Source of the DNA: Campylobacter majalis
Lineage (GTDB): Bacteria; Campylobacterota; Campylobacteria; Campylobacterales; Campylobacteraceae
Reading direction: 5' to 3'
DNA: 64,000 nucleotides
NCBI RefSeq assembly: GCF_905120465.1
Contig: NZ_CAJHOF010000001.1
Coordinates: 62,001-126,000, forward strand
Positions 30,465-41,942 of the stretch are shown piece by piece. Below the pieces are notes generated by a model. That model saw only the letters and a program-made list of their open reading frames with translations. It was not told the origin of the DNA and did not search any database. The translations under genes and the position numbers were made by a program. Positions within the stretch are counted from its first letter, which is position 1. Every line of letters begins with the position of its first letter.

Positions 30465-30470
30465 ATTATA
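30465..30470 (-). promoter_or_regulatory. -10 box before the antitoxin-hydrolase-murF genes
   Basis: On the minus strand TTTTATAATATA occurs in the 58-base gap after ddl, 46 bases before the antitoxin ATG. It could give the downstream genes a transcript separate from fapA-ruvA-ddl. Confidence 0.4.
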
Positions 30471-30476
30471 AAAGCG

Positions 30477-31514
30477 TTAAACTTTACCGCCTTTTGAATG
30501 TGTTATGGATGTTAAAAATTCATATTTAACGCTTAATTTTTTCTGTTTTGGTAAAGAATTTGCAAGAGCATCTAAAACGCTTCTAAAATCATCAAACAGA
30601 TAATTTGCCATGCTTCCTGGGTTTGGATTAACCTCGTTTAAATACACCTCGCCATCAATCACGAAAAAATCACAACGTATCAATGCACCATCAAATCCAC
30701 AATCATAAATTTTTGCAAAAGCATCTTTTAGTTTAAGCTCTAGCTCTGTTGAAATTTCAGCCCTAGCAACCCTTTTATCATTTGAAAAACTTAGATATTT
30801 TTGATCAAAATCAAGCATTTGATCTTTCTTAGGCTCTTCAACTATAGAATAAATATACTCACCATCAGCCCTACAACCAGCCAAATTATACTCTTTAACG
30901 CCACTTATAAAAGGCTCTATTAATACCTCATTATCAAACTCAAAAGCCACATCTAGAGCATATTGCAACTCATCTTCGCTATTTACCACGCTTACACCTA
31001 TTGAGCTACCAAGTCTTAGGGGTTTTAGGATAAATGGATATGGTATATTAATCTTATCATCTCGTTTTATGGTTTGATACTTAAGTGTTTTAACACCGGC
31101 TTTTAGTGCCAAGTATTTTGTAAGCTCTTTACTAAAACTAAGCACGCCGGCCTCAAGTCTAGGACCTATAAATTTAACCCCATAAAACTCAAGCAATCCA
31201 GCAATTCTGCCATCTTCTCCGTCCATACCATGAATCATATTAATATACACATCAACGTCTTGCTTTTTAATACCAAATATCGAATGTGTATAAAAACCAC
31301 CTTTTGACAAAAAGAGCTTTTTTGCACTTTTATACTCACGTTTAGCAAAGTAATTTGCTCTCATATTTTTTGGCTCAATTAGATAAAAATTTCTTTCATC
31401 ATCGCAAAAAATATATTTCATTTCATTTTTTATAACATTTTTTAGCACAATAGCACTTACTATGCTTATCTCATGCTCATAACTTTTTGCTCCAAATATC
31501 ACTGCGTATTTCAT
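30477..31514 (-). CDS. ddl: D-alanine--D-alanine ligase
   Basis: A 345-residue ATP-grasp ligase making the D-Ala-D-Ala dipeptide for MurF. It begins YAVIFGAKSYEHEISI (GGxSxEHExS family motif with Ala-Lys in place of Gly-Gly), and has MIHGMDGEDGRIAGLLE, PFILKPLRLGSSIGV, DGALIRCDFFV and LNEVNPNPGSM. The normal HG-xxGEDG loop reads HGMDGEDG. The C-terminus is slightly longer than average. It lies 10 bases after ruvA. Confidence 0.94.
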   Translation of the reverse strand: MKYAVIFGAKSYEHEISIVSAIVLKNVIKNEMKYIFCDDERNFYLIEPKNMRANYFAKREYKSAKKLFLSKGGFYTHSIFGIKKQDVDVYINMIHGMDGEDGRIAGLLEFYGVKFIGPRLEAGVLSFSKELTKYLALKAGVKTLKYQTIKRDDKINIPYPFILKPLRLGSSIGVSVVNSEDELQYALDVAFEFDNEVLIEPFISGVKEYNLAGCRADGEYIYSIVEEPKKDQMLDFDQKYLSFSNDKRVARAEISTELELKLKDAFAKIYDCGFDGALIRCDFFVIDGEVYLNEVNPNPGSMANYLFDDFRSVLDALANSLPKQKKLSVKYEFLTSITHSKGGKV

Positions 31515-31524
31515 TATTTTAATC

Positions 31525-32079
31525 CTAGCTTAATTTTTTAAGTGCTTCTTTTATAAGATCGGCTGTATTATTTGAGTTGCACTCACTTAAAATTTTATAT
31601 ATTTTTTCTCGTTTAAATCCAAGACTTTCAAGTGCCATCATGGCTTCATTTTGATGCTCATTAACACTTACATCAGTTATCAGTTTTGCATCGCTTAACT
31701 CAGCTATTATTCGTCGTGCCGTTTTTACACCTATTCCAGGGACTTTTTGCAGGGTTGTTGCATCACCGTTTATAACAGCTGAACTAAATGATTGTGAGCT
31801 TAAAGATGAGCATACCGCCATAGCCGTAGCAGCACCTATTCCACTTAGTTTTATCAACATTTCAAACATTTTTTGCTCCGCAACATCGATAAAACCATAC
31901 AATAAATTTGCATCTTCTCTTATGATTTGCGTTATATTTAGCTCAATATTTTGCCCTTTTTCTAATCTAGCTGCACAAAATAGCGACACAAATACGCCGT
32001 AACTAACGCCACTAGCAGTTTTTAGTATCACAAACGCTGGTTCTTTTTTGCTTATTATGCCTTCAATTGCTTTAATCAA
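31525..32079 (-). CDS. ruvA: Holliday junction branch migration protein RuvA
   Basis: A 184-residue RuvA: N-terminal OB fold (IEGIISKKEPAFVILKTASGVSYGVFV), two helix-hairpin-helix motifs (LIKLSGIGAATA and LQKVPGIGVKTARRII) and a C-terminal helical domain (EAMMALESLGFKREKI) that contacts RuvB. It targets RuvB to four-way junctions. The start overlaps the fapA stop by 4 bases. Confidence 0.95.
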   Translation of the reverse strand: MIKAIEGIISKKEPAFVILKTASGVSYGVFVSLFCAARLEKGQNIELNITQIIREDANLLYGFIDVAEQKMFEMLIKLSGIGAATAMAVCSSLSSQSFSSAVINGDATTLQKVPGIGVKTARRIIAELSDAKLITDVSVNEHQNEAMMALESLGFKREKIYKILSECNSNNTADLIKEALKKLS

Positions 32080-33980
32080 CTATCTTCCTTTAATTTTGGC
32101 AATAAATTTAAATCATTTGATTTTCGTATCTCATATTTTATCTCGCCATCATCATTTATTTTAGCCAATTTCATAACTCTTGCCATTTCATTTTGCTTAG
32201 TTAAATAAGACACCTCTGTTGGCGGATCCACTAGTATAAATTTTACCTCATTTAATTCAAGCCAATTGCTTCTATTTACCACTTTGGCTGACAAAATTCC
32301 ATTTTGCATGATATCTAGCTCAGTTTTTAAATCATTTAGCTCAAATTTTATAGAGTTGTACTCTCTAAGCAGTGCATTATACTCACCAACTAACTGCTGA
32401 TACTCTTTTAGCTTTTTCATAAAAGTTACTGGAGGTATGACGTTTGATTTTGATAACTCTTCAATTTTGGCTTTTATGGCATAGACTGAATCTTTGTTAC
32501 TGTCTATAACGTGCTTATGTTTTTCTAAAATTTTTGGCATTTTTTGCATTTTGTCTTCTATTTCATTCATGCGTTTTACATGCCCTTCTACATCATAGCC
32601 CTTATCCTGCATCATACTAGCATCAATTATAAATTTATTATTCATTCCACGCAAAAATTTCACATCTATTAACTCTAATGCCTTGATTGTGCAATTTGAA
32701 CCAAGAGTCTCAATAGTGATCTTATCAGCCGTGATAGAACCGCCAACTACGCTTTTTATAACGACATTTTTTGCAACTACTGTTCCACCCTCTAATCTAT
32801 CTATGCGAACCTCATCAGCCTCCACATAGCCTATATGAACTGCTATTTCAGCATCTTTTGCTTTTATGTTTGCCTTAGCATGAGTTTGCCCACCTATTTT
32901 GACACGTTCGGCTACAACTTTGGCATTTGCTGCTACACTTCCTTTAACACTTACTTCCTTTGCTTCAACAACAACACCAGAACCAATGGCATCTTTAAAT
33001 ATATCATCTTCTTTAATTACAATACTGACATTTGAGTTCATTTCTGTTTTAATTGAGCCTGTTTGACGAAAACTAACCTCTGTAACCTCAAGCTCATCTT
33101 TTATATCAAAAACGCCTTTTTCTTCGCTAACAAATCCAGCCTTTTTAGCTATAAATTTTATAGTTTTATCATCTTCTAAACGCTGTATATTTTCGCTTAT
33201 ATTTATCTCTTTTAATGCTTCTTCCTTAGGATCTTGTGTCTTTAAAAACTCACCTCTTACATTTCTGCCGTTGCCACCTGCTTTTGGTTTAATATACTCT
33301 ATTATTATCTCATCTACAACAACCCCAAGCACATAGCCACGTGCGGCATGATCGATTTTGTCATTTTTGTCTATATTGTTTATTTTGTTTTTATATCTAT
33401 ATATTAATTCAGAATCAACAGCAGGACGAGGATCTACCCCTATGGTGACATTAAAAGTATAATCAGTATCTATCATCTCTTTTATACGAAGCACAGAAGA
33501 GACACGAGTTAAAGTCTGCCTTAAATCATAATCTCTTATGCCTATCAAAATTCCAACCCTAATAAGCTGTTTTGCAATATACTCATAAAGCAAATTATCA
33601 TAACCAGTCTCATAAGTAGCATCACGAGAGGCAGATATAGTAGCGACAACTTTTGTCAATGAGTTGTTTGCACCGATATTTATGCGTGGTAAAACTGGTT
33701 TTGGAACACGTCTAGTATCATAATACTCAACATGATAGGTTTGCTCTATGTTAAGTGTCGGATCTAGATAAAATTCTCTATCATCAAATATCTTAAGTTT
33801 ATCTTTGCTTAGCTCGATTGGATTTGGGTTTTTTTCATTTGTATAGGATGTAGTAAAATCAATAAGTCTAAAGTCTATAAATTCTGCACTAACGCCACTA
33901 CTTTTACTTAGCTCTTTTATGTCTTGGTGTGGGGTTTTAGTATCAGCATGTATTGGAGTAAAATATACTATCTCGCTCAT
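32076..33980 (-). CDS. FapA-family (DUF342) protein, flagellar assembly protein A
   Basis: A 634-residue protein with the central DUF342 repeat region, a right-handed beta-helix of short repeats (GSVAANAKVVAERVKIGGQTHAKA..., GGTVVAKNVVIKSVVGGSI), followed by a coiled-coil stretch (about 460-560). The N-terminal 200 residues are an additional conserved domain. In Vibrio vulnificus FapA influences flagellar assembly and interacts with the glucose enzyme IIA; the role in Campylobacter is unproved. It is the first gene of the fapA-ruvA-ddl set and divergent from murJ. Confidence 0.82.
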   Translation of the reverse strand: MSEIVYFTPIHADTKTPHQDIKELSKSSGVSAEFIDFRLIDFTTSYTNEKNPNPIELSKDKLKIFDDREFYLDPTLNIEQTYHVEYYDTRRVPKPVLPRINIGANNSLTKVVATISASRDATYETGYDNLLYEYIAKQLIRVGILIGIRDYDLRQTLTRVSSVLRIKEMIDTDYTFNVTIGVDPRPAVDSELIYRYKNKINNIDKNDKIDHAARGYVLGVVVDEIIIEYIKPKAGGNGRNVRGEFLKTQDPKEEALKEINISENIQRLEDDKTIKFIAKKAGFVSEEKGVFDIKDELEVTEVSFRQTGSIKTEMNSNVSIVIKEDDIFKDAIGSGVVVEAKEVSVKGSVAANAKVVAERVKIGGQTHAKANIKAKDAEIAVHIGYVEADEVRIDRLEGGTVVAKNVVIKSVVGGSITADKITIETLGSNCTIKALELIDVKFLRGMNNKFIIDASMMQDKGYDVEGHVKRMNEIEDKMQKMPKILEKHKHVIDSNKDSVYAIKAKIEELSKSNVIPPVTFMKKLKEYQQLVGEYNALLREYNSIKFELNDLKTELDIMQNGILSAKVVNRSNWLELNEVKFILVDPPTEVSYLTKQNEMARVMKLAKINDDGEIKYEIRKSNDLNLLPKLKEDS

Positions 33981-34097
33981 CTTTTTCCTATATCTTTTTT
34001 AAAGTCATTATTATTTCACAATTTTCATTAAATTTCGGTTATAACTATTTTTAAAGATATTTTTTGATAGCATTTTGATTTCATTTAAGGTAAATAT

Positions 34098-35498
34098 ATG
34101 TTTATTAAAGGCTTTTTTTCAAACGCTTCAGGTATTGTTTTTTCGAGAATTTTAGGACTTGTTAGAGATATTTTAACCGCCTTGATTTTGGGTGCTGGGA
34201 TATTTAGTGATCTATTTTTCATAGCGTTTAAACTACCTAATTTATTCAGGAGAATTTTTGCAGAGGGTGCATTTACTCAGGCTTTTTTGCCAAATTTTAC
34301 AAAATCCAGCAAAAAAGCACTATTTAGTGCTGAAATTTTCATAAAATTTCTGATATTCATAAGTTTTTTAACACTTTTAGTTAATCTTTTCACGCCACAA
34401 TTTATCAAGCTAATAGCAACTGGGCTTAGCCAAAACGATATACAAAACGCCATACCGCTTGTTCAAATAAATTTTTACTATCTAGCACTAATTTATGTAG
34501 TGACATTTTTAGGCTCACTTTTGCAATACCGCGGACATTTTGCAACCACAGCCTTCTCAACTGCACTCTTAAACATCTCCATGATTTTATCGCTTTTGTT
34601 AGCCAAAGGCAAAGAGCAAAGCGAAGTTGCGATGTATTTAAGCTGTGGGGTAGTTTTGGGTGGTATTTTGCAGGTCTTTACACACTTAATTGCGTTAAAA
34701 TTTAAAGGGTTAAACAAACTATTTTTTGGTGGTATTAAAGGCTATATTAAAGGCAAAAAGACAAAAATAAAGGGCTTTTTTGTAAATTTTTATCACGGAC
34801 TTCTTGGCTCATCAGCTATGCAAATAGGTGCCTTTATGGATACATGGTTGGCGTCATTTTTGGTATCTGGAAGCATAAGTTATATGTTTTATGCAAATCG
34901 TATCTTTCAACTTCCATTAGCAGTATTTGCAATTGCACTTGCTCAAGCACTATTTCCAAAAATCACAAAATTAATTAAAAATAACGACGAGAAAAACGCA
35001 CTAATCCAAACAAAAAAAAGCTTTAATCTACTACTAATAACGCTTCTTGCTTCAAGCGTAGGCGGAATAATACTGGCTGAGCCAATAGTATGGTTGTTGT
35101 TTGAACGCGGAGAATTTAGCAAAGCCGATACTATAGCTACAGCACTGGTTTTATCAGGGTATTTAATAGGGCTTGTGCCATTTGGCATGGCTAAGCTGTT
35201 TTCGCTATGGGTTTATGCAAATTTAAAGCAAAAATTAGCGTCAAAAATCGCCATTATCTCACTTGGCTTTAACTTAATTATGGCTGTAATTTTAATGCAA
35301 TATTACGGTGCGTTTGGTCTAGCGTTAGCATCATCAATGGGAGGATTTTTACAGCTTGGTTTATACATCAAAGAATTTGGCTATAAGCGATTTTTGAGTA
35401 TAATTGAGTTAAAATTTTTACTTCTTACGCTTGTAATTATAGTGTTTGAAATCATCGTGCTTTTAAATTTAAAGGAAATATTAGATGTTTATTTATGA
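34098..35498 (+). CDS. murJ: Lipid II flippase MurJ
   Basis: A 466-residue polytopic membrane protein of the MVF family with 12-14 hydrophobic helices. It begins [26 protein letters not shown] and has the signatures [17 protein letters not shown] and [16 protein letters not shown]. It moves lipid II across the inner membrane for peptidoglycan synthesis. It ends 14 bases inside cysS. Confidence 0.95.
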   Translation: MFIKGFFSNASGIVFSRILGLVRDILTALILGAGIFSDLFFIAFKLPNLFRRIFAEGAFTQAFLPNFTKSSKKALFSAEIFIKFLIFISFLTLLVNLFTPQFIKLIATGLSQNDIQNAIPLVQINFYYLALIYVVTFLGSLLQYRGHFATTAFSTALLNISMILSLLLAKGKEQSEVAMYLSCGVVLGGILQVFTHLIALKFKGLNKLFFGGIKGYIKGKKTKIKGFFVNFYHGLLGSSAMQIGAFMDTWLASFLVSGSISYMFYANRIFQLPLAVFAIALAQALFPKITKLIKNNDEKNALIQTKKSFNLLLITLLASSVGGIILAEPIVWLLFERGEFSKADTIATALVLSGYLIGLVPFGMAKLFSLWVYANLKQKLASKIAIISLGFNLIMAVILMQYYGAFGLALASSMGGFLQLGLYIKEFGYKRFLSIIELKFLLLTLVIIVFEIIVLLNLKEILDVYL

Positions 35499-36864
35499 TA
35501 GCGTTAAAAAACAAAAACTTAAACTTAATCCAGAAGGCGACGTAGTTCGCATATATCTTTGCGGTCCAACCGTATATGATGATGCACACCTTGGACATGC
35601 AAAATCAGCAATTAGCTTTGACATGCTTAGACGCACACTAATCGCACTAGGATATAAGGTAAAATTTGTAAGAAACTACACCGATATAGATGATAAAATT
35701 TTAAAAAAGATGAGCGAAACTGGCAAAAGTATGCAAGATATAACATCTTATTACATAACTAGCTATGAAAATGATATGAAAGCACTTAATGTCTTAGAGC
35801 CTGACATAAAACCAAAAGCAACAGAGTATGTTACGCATATGATTGAGTATATAAACAATCTTATTAAAAATGACTATGCATATATCCTTGATGATGGGGT
35901 ATATTTTGATACTTCAAAAGATGAAAAATATCTAAGCATCAGCAACAAAACAGATGATGAGCAAACTCAAGCAAGAGTAGAAAATAATCAAAACAAACGC
36001 GACAAAAAGGACTTTGTGCTATGGAAATTTGATGAAAATTTCTACGAAGCAAATTTTGGCAAAGGAAGACCAGGATGGCATTCAGAGTGCGTTGTGATGA
36101 TAAAGAATTTACTTGATAATAACACACAATACCTAACAGACATACACGCTGGTGGATCTGATTTGCTCTTTCCACATCATGAAAATGAAGCCACACAATG
36201 CAGATGTAGCGAAAAACATGAACTAAGCAAATACTGGATGCACAACGGCTTTATACAGATAAATAACGAAAAAATGAGCAAAAGTTTAAATAACAGCTTT
36301 TTTGTAAAAGATACGTTAAAATCACATCATGCCGAAGTGCTTAGATTTTATTTGCTTAGCGTTCATTATAGGGCAAATTTCAACTACTCATATGATGACT
36401 TACAAGCTTCAAAAAAACGTTTGGATAAAATTTATAGACTAAAAAAGAGAGTTTATGGAGTAAAAAAAGGACTTGTTAATCAAAGCTTTAAAGATGAAAT
36501 TTTAAACGCTTTAAGAGATGATTTAAACACATCAAAAGCCCTAGCCTGTGTAGATGAGTTAGTCGTTAAAGCAAACGATGAGCTTGATAAAAATCCAAAA
36601 GACAAAAATATAAAAGGCGAGATTGTAGCAAATTTAGAGTTTTTAAATGAAATTTTAGGCATCGCAATGCTTGATAGTTTTGAGTATTTTCAATTTGGCA
36701 TAAGTGATGATGAAAAAGCTCGCATTCAAGCCATCATCAACAAACGCAATGAAGCCAAAAAACAAAAAGATTTTGCACTATCAGATGCGTTGCGTGATGA
36801 GTTAAGCCAAAAAGGCATAAGTTTAATGGATACTCCAAACGGCACGATGTGGGAGAAGCTATGA
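35485..36864 (+). CDS. cysS: Cysteinyl-tRNA synthetase
   Basis: A 459-residue class I synthetase. HIGH-type motif HLGH in [18 protein letters not shown], zinc ligands including C29 and the later GWHSECVVM and HHENEATQC region, and KMSKSLNN (KMSKS) are all present. It overlaps murJ (14 bases) and msbA (ATGA). Confidence 0.96.
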   Translation: MFIYDSVKKQKLKLNPEGDVVRIYLCGPTVYDDAHLGHAKSAISFDMLRRTLIALGYKVKFVRNYTDIDDKILKKMSETGKSMQDITSYYITSYENDMKALNVLEPDIKPKATEYVTHMIEYINNLIKNDYAYILDDGVYFDTSKDEKYLSISNKTDDEQTQARVENNQNKRDKKDFVLWKFDENFYEANFGKGRPGWHSECVVMIKNLLDNNTQYLTDIHAGGSDLLFPHHENEATQCRCSEKHELSKYWMHNGFIQINNEKMSKSLNNSFFVKDTLKSHHAEVLRFYLLSVHYRANFNYSYDDLQASKKRLDKIYRLKKRVYGVKKGLVNQSFKDEILNALRDDLNTSKALACVDELVVKANDELDKNPKDKNIKGEIVANLEFLNEILGIAMLDSFEYFQFGISDDEKARIQAIINKRNEAKKQKDFALSDALRDELSQKGISLMDTPNGTMWEKL

Positions 36865-38669
36865 GTGAGATAAAAGATGTTGAAATTTTAAACAAAAATG
36901 ACAATTTTGCAAATAGCAACTCAAACAAAGCAAACACAAAAGAGCCAAATAAAATGGAGTTAAAAGATGTTCTAAAGCGTTTTAAACCCTATTTTAAAGA
37001 CTACATACCGCAGTTTATCTTAGCTTTTATAGGTATGCTTTTAGCTAGTCTTGGTACGGCGGCATCGGCGTGGTTGGTTGAGCCAGTGCTTAATAAAATT
37101 TTTGTCGATAAAAACACAACCCTTCTTTACATCCTGCCATACGCTATCATTTTGGTATATTTTTTAAAAAACCTAGGCACATTTACTCAAGCATACTACA
37201 CAGCCTACATCGGTCAAGACACGATTAGAAGGTTTCGCGATAGCATGCTTAAAAATTTACTCTCTCTTGATATGAGCTTTTTTAACACCTACCGAACTGG
37301 CGAGTTGATGAGCAGAACCATAAACGACATCGAACGCATTCGCTCAATCGTCTCAAACCTAATACCTGAGTTTATTAGAGAGCTTATTACCGCACTTGCC
37401 CTACTTGGCGTGGTGATATACCAAAGCCCAAAACTAGCATTTTTCGCACTTGTGGTACTTCCAGCAGCAATCTATCCAATAACTAGATTTGCAAAAAAGA
37501 TGAAAAAAATCTCACGAAAATCGCAAGAAAAAATCTCAGACATAAGTGCAGCTTTAAATGAAAATTTTACAAATATCGAGATAATCAAAGCCAACAATGC
37601 TCAAAACTACGAGCATAAAAGATTTAGCGATGAAAATTTAAACTTTTTAAAAATAAATTTAAAAGCAACAAAGATAGAGCAACTTGTAAGTCCGATGATG
37701 GAGATGATAGGCTCAATCGGCGTAGCAGTAGTCATCATAATAGGCGGCAAAGAGGTGATTGATGATCAGCTAAGCATTGGATCATTTTTTAGCTTTTTAA
37801 CAGCACTTTTTATGCTCTACACTCCTATAAAACGCATAGTTGGGATCTACAATAAAACCCAAGATGCCATAGCGGCTAGTGAGAGAACCTTTGAACTGCT
37901 TGATAAAAAAAGCACGATTAAAAACGGCACAATCGACGCTCCAAGCCAGATTGAAAAGATAGAGTTTAAAAACGCTTGTTTAAAATACGGCGACAAACAA
38001 GCACTAGATGGTATAAGCTTTTGTGCGAACAAATCAGAGATGATAGCCCTAGTTGGCTCAAGTGGTGGCGGAAAGACATCGATTATAAACTTGCTTATGA
38101 GATTTTATGATCCAAGTAGCGGCGAGATAGCCATAAATGATGTAAATTTAAAAGAGTATAAACTAGATCAAATCAGAGATAAAATAGGCTTTGTAAGCCA
38201 AAGAGTTTATATCTTTAACGACACTATTGCAAATAACGTATCATACGGACGCGAAATGGATGAGCAAAAGGTTATAAACGCTCTAAAAATGGCAAATGCT
38301 TATAATTTTGTAGAGCAATTAGATGATAAAATTTACACAAAACTTGATGAGTTTGGCACAAATTTATCCGGCGGACAACGCCAACGCATAGCAATCGCTA
38401 GAGCCTTGTATAACGAGCCTGAAATTTTGATATTTGACGAGGCAACATCAGCCCTTGATAACGAGAGCGAAAAAGAGATAACAAACGCCATAAACTCACT
38501 TGCTCATAAAAAGATCATCTTTGTCATAGCTCATCGTCTAAGCACCATACAAAATGCCGATAAAATCGTAGTTATCGATGCTGGCAAGGTCGCTGGAGTT
38601 GGCGATGATGATACGCTTAGTAGTAGCTGTGAATTATACGCAAAGCTAAAAGGAAAAGCCTTAGTTTAA
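36861..38669 (+). CDS. msbA: MsbA-like lipid A / lipid exporter ABC transporter
   Basis: A 602-residue half-transporter with a six-helix membrane domain (about 45-340) and an ATPase domain: Walker [10 protein letters not shown], signature [15 protein letters not shown], Walker [13 protein letters not shown] and the H-loop IAHRLST. Likely role: flipping lipid A-core or lipid-linked oligosaccharide. I start at ATG 36861 (ATGA overlap with cysS) rather than the upstream GTG. The first ~30 residues are Asn/Lys-rich and cytoplasmic. Confidence 0.9.
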   Translation: MSEIKDVEILNKNDNFANSNSNKANTKEPNKMELKDVLKRFKPYFKDYIPQFILAFIGMLLASLGTAASAWLVEPVLNKIFVDKNTTLLYILPYAIILVYFLKNLGTFTQAYYTAYIGQDTIRRFRDSMLKNLLSLDMSFFNTYRTGELMSRTINDIERIRSIVSNLIPEFIRELITALALLGVVIYQSPKLAFFALVVLPAAIYPITRFAKKMKKISRKSQEKISDISAALNENFTNIEIIKANNAQNYEHKRFSDENLNFLKINLKATKIEQLVSPMMEMIGSIGVAVVIIIGGKEVIDDQLSIGSFFSFLTALFMLYTPIKRIVGIYNKTQDAIAASERTFELLDKKSTIKNGTIDAPSQIEKIEFKNACLKYGDKQALDGISFCANKSEMIALVGSSGGGKTSIINLLMRFYDPSSGEIAINDVNLKEYKLDQIRDKIGFVSQRVYIFNDTIANNVSYGREMDEQKVINALKMANAYNFVEQLDDKIYTKLDEFGTNLSGGQRQRIAIARALYNEPEILIFDEATSALDNESEKEITNAINSLAHKKIIFVIAHRLSTIQNADKIVVIDAGKVAGVGDDDTLSSSCELYAKLKGKALV

Positions 38670-38716
38670 GCACATTTTTGATAAAATCAGCAAATTTTAA
38701 CACGAAAGGATAAAAT

Positions 38717-39787
38717 ATGGGTTTTAGTTATAATGATTTAAAAAAAATACTTTTTATGTTTTCTCCTGAAACGGCTCATAAAATAGCCGAATATTTTATA
38801 AATGGTGCAGAATTTGTGCCAGGATTATACGATAAAATCTCAAAAGAGTGCGTTATAAACGACCCTATTTTAGAGCAAACCATATTTGATAAGCCATACA
38901 TCAATCCAGTTGGCATAGGTGGGGGATTTGATAAAAATGCTACGATGATTGAGGGGCTTAAAGCCCTTGGATTTGGTTTTTTAGAATATGGAACATTTAC
39001 TCCAATGCCACAAAAAGGCAATGAAAAACCTAGACTTTTTCGTTTAATAGAAGAAGAAAGTATTCAAAACGCCATGGGTTTTAATAACGATGGTGCTGAT
39101 AAGATTGAAGGACGACTTATAAAAGCATATCCAAATACCATACCACTATGGGCAAACATCGGAAAAAATAAAATCACAATCAACGAAACAGCAATACACG
39201 ATTATATCAAGCTTGTAAATCAATTTAATAAATTTTGCGATGCATTTGTAATCAACATTTCATCGCCAAATACCCCAAATTTACGAGCACTACAAGAGGT
39301 TGGTTTTGTGTCAGAGCTATTTGATGCGCTAAGTAAATTAAGCAAAAAGCCGCTTATTTTAAAAATCGCACCTGATCTAAACTACGATGATGCAATAAAA
39401 ATTTCAACCACAGCGGTAAATAATGGTGCAAGCGGCATAATTATATCAAACACAAGTGTTGATTATTCACTATCAAAATCACCAAATCTTAAAAATTTCG
39501 GCGGCTTAAGTGGCAAGGTCATAGCTGAAAAGTCACGCCAGATATTTAAAGTGGTAGCTGATGAGCTATATGGCAAAACAACACTTATCGCATGTGGCGG
39601 CATAGATAGTCCAGAAGAGGTATATAAACGCATAAAAATGGGTGCAAGTTTGGTTCAAATTTATACAGGTTTTATATTTCAAGGACCAACCATTTGTCGT
39701 GATATAAACCTTGGACTAAAAGCACTTTTAAGACTAGATGGGTTTAGTCATATAAGTCAAGCCATTGGTATTGATGTCAAAAAATAA
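38717..39787 (+). CDS. pyrD: Dihydroorotate dehydrogenase, class 2 (quinone-linked)
   Basis: A 356-residue enzyme of pyrimidine synthesis. FMN-binding NPVGIGGGFDKNA, the catalytic serine stretch NISSPNTPNLRALQ, NTSVDY and GASLVQIYTGFIFQGP are diagnostic of the class 2, membrane-associated, quinone-reducing form. The amphipathic N-terminal helices needed for membrane contact are present. Confidence 0.95.
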   Translation: MGFSYNDLKKILFMFSPETAHKIAEYFINGAEFVPGLYDKISKECVINDPILEQTIFDKPYINPVGIGGGFDKNATMIEGLKALGFGFLEYGTFTPMPQKGNEKPRLFRLIEEESIQNAMGFNNDGADKIEGRLIKAYPNTIPLWANIGKNKITINETAIHDYIKLVNQFNKFCDAFVINISSPNTPNLRALQEVGFVSELFDALSKLSKKPLILKIAPDLNYDDAIKISTTAVNNGASGIIISNTSVDYSLSKSPNLKNFGGLSGKVIAEKSRQIFKVVADELYGKTTLIACGGIDSPEEVYKRIKMGASLVQIYTGFIFQGPTICRDINLGLKALLRLDGFSHISQAIGIDVKK

Positions 39788-39807
39788 ACAAAATTCAAGG
39801 AATAAAT

Positions 39808-41055
39808 TTGGTAAAATTTAATAAAACAAAACTAAAAAATGGACTACAGATATATCATATACCGCTAAATAAAGGTTCAAAAGTCATAAGCGTTGATATA
39901 TTTTACAAAGTAGGCTCACGCAACGAAGTTATGGGCAAAAGTGGCATAGCTCATATGTTAGAGCATTTAAATTTTAAATCGACTAAAAATTTAAAAGCTG
40001 GTGAATTTGACCGTATAGTTAAGGAATTTGGCGGAGTTGATAACGCATCAACTGGGTTTGATTATACTCACTATTTCATAAAATGCTCAAATGAAAATTT
40101 AAAAAAATCAATCCAACTTTTTGCCGAACTTATGCAAAATTTAAGTCTAAAAGACAAAGAGTTCCAGCCTGAACGCGATGTAGTCGCTGAAGAGCGAAGA
40201 TGGCGAACCGATAATAATCCGCTTGGTTATCTTTTTTATAGACTTTACAATCACGCCTTTATCTATCATCCATATCACTGGACGCCAATAGGCTTTAGCA
40301 ATGATATAAAAAACTGGAGCATTGATGATATAAAAGAGTTTCACAAAACATACTATCAACCTAAAAATGCAATACTGCTAATCACTGGAGATGTAAGTAA
40401 AAAAAAGGCTTTTGAGTATGCAAAAGAGGCATTTAAAGATGTAAAAAATACGTGCGAAATTCCAACCGTGCATTGCGTAGAACCAGCTCAAGATGGTGCA
40501 AAAAGAGCGATTTTACACAAAGATAGTCCAACTCAAATGTTAGCTATAGCCTACAAAGTGCCTTCATTTTCACATCCAGATCAAGCAGTTTTAAACGCAT
40601 TGGGCGAGTATCTAAGCACTGGCAAAAGCTCGGTATTACAAAAAACACTAGTCGAAGAAAAACAATTAGCAAATCAAGTATTTGCTTATGCGATGAGCTG
40701 TGTTGATGAGAATTTATTTGTCATAATGGCGGTTTGTAACCCAGATGTAGATGCAACCGAAGTTGAGAAAAATATACTTGAAATTTTATCTGATTTAAAA
40801 ACAAAACCAATAAACGATGACGAGATACAGCGTGTGAAAAATCTCATAAAAAGCGATTTTGTATATTCGTTTGATAGTGCTTCAAAAGTTGCAAATTTAT
40901 ATGGTAGCTATCTGGCACGTGGCGATATAGCACCACTTTTTGAGCTAGAAAATAGGATAGAAAATTTAAGCAAAAACGAGTTACAAGATGTAGCAAATAG
41001 ATATTTTGTCGAGAAAAACTCAACCACAATAATACTAAAAAAGGAGAACTCATGA
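39808..41055 (+). CDS. M16-family zinc peptidase
   Basis: A 415-residue processing-peptidase-like protein. The inverted zinc motif H49-x2-E52-H53 (HMLEHLNF) is intact and the third ligand is in the [11 protein letters not shown] stretch. The C-terminal half is the inactive M16 partner domain. No signal peptide is visible, so it may act in the cytoplasm unless exported with help. The start is TTG 39808 with AAGGA upstream. It overlaps dapA by 4 bases. Confidence 0.92.
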   Translation: MVKFNKTKLKNGLQIYHIPLNKGSKVISVDIFYKVGSRNEVMGKSGIAHMLEHLNFKSTKNLKAGEFDRIVKEFGGVDNASTGFDYTHYFIKCSNENLKKSIQLFAELMQNLSLKDKEFQPERDVVAEERRWRTDNNPLGYLFYRLYNHAFIYHPYHWTPIGFSNDIKNWSIDDIKEFHKTYYQPKNAILLITGDVSKKKAFEYAKEAFKDVKNTCEIPTVHCVEPAQDGAKRAILHKDSPTQMLAIAYKVPSFSHPDQAVLNALGEYLSTGKSSVLQKTLVEEKQLANQVFAYAMSCVDENLFVIMAVCNPDVDATEVEKNILEILSDLKTKPINDDEIQRVKNLIKSDFVYSFDSASKVANLYGSYLARGDIAPLFELENRIENLSKNELQDVANRYFVEKNSTTIILKKENS

Positions 41056-41942
41056 CACAATTAATCGGTGCAATGACAGCCCTTGTTACGCCATTTAAAA
41101 ACGGCAAACTAGATGAAGAAACATATGAAAAATTAATAAAACGTCAAATTAAAAACGGCATAGATGTAGTTGTACCAGTTGGCACAACTGGCGAAAGTGC
41201 AACACTTACACATGATGAACACAGAAGATGCATACAAATAGCCGTTAGCACATGCAAAGGAACAAATACAAAGGTTATGGCAGGTGCTGGATCAAACGCT
41301 ACTCATGAAGCTATCGGACTTGCACAATTTGCACAAGAACATGGGGCTGATGGGATCTTATCAGTCGCCCCGTATTACAACAAACCTATGCAAGAAGGGC
41401 TTTATCAGCACTACAAAGCTATAGCAAATAGTGTTGAAATTCCGGTTTTAACATATAACGTTCCAAGCAGAACAAGTAGCGACATCCTACCAGAGACAGT
41501 ATTTAGACTGTTTCGAGACTGTGCCAACATATACGGTGTCAAAGAGGCAACTGGAAGCATAGATAGATGTGTTGATTTGCTAGCTCATGAGCCTGATTTA
41601 GTGGTTATTAGCGGTGATGATGCGATAAACTACCCAATACTATCAAATGGTGGCAAAGGCGTGATTTCGGTAACGTCAAATTTACTACCAGATCAGATCT
41701 CAAAGCTCACCCATCTAGCACTAGATCAAAAATACATAGAAGCAAAAGAGATAAACGACAAACTGTATAATATAAATAAAATTTTATTTTGCGAAAGCAA
41801 TCCAATACCAATAAAAGCAGCACTTTACATAGCTGGGCTGTTGCCTGTGCTTGAGTATAGATTGCCTTTAACAAACCCAAGTAACGAAAATTTAAAAAAG
41901 ATAGAAAACGTAATGAAATTTTATGATATCAAAGGATTTTAA
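41052..41942 (+). CDS. dapA: 4-hydroxy-tetrahydrodipicolinate synthase
   Basis: A 296-residue class I aldolase joining pyruvate and aspartate semialdehyde in lysine and diaminopimelate synthesis, downstream of lysC also in this window. [25 protein letters not shown] (catalytic Tyr region) and [11 protein letters not shown] (Schiff-base lysine) are present. The start follows AAAAAGGAGA; its last base is the first base of the next ATG. Confidence 0.96.
   Translation: MTQLIGAMTALVTPFKNGKLDEETYEKLIKRQIKNGIDVVVPVGTTGESATLTHDEHRRCIQIAVSTCKGTNTKVMAGAGSNATHEAIGLAQFAQEHGADGILSVAPYYNKPMQEGLYQHYKAIANSVEIPVLTYNVPSRTSSDILPETVFRLFRDCANIYGVKEATGSIDRCVDLLAHEPDLVVISGDDAINYPILSNGGKGVISVTSNLLPDQISKLTHLALDQKYIEAKEINDKLYNINKILFCESNPIPIKAALYIAGLLPVLEYRLPLTNPSNENLKKIENVMKFYDIKGF

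Noticed and set aside
34493-35188. Two minus-strand frames under murJ
   Set aside because: Shadows of the MurJ coding sequence with no independent signals.
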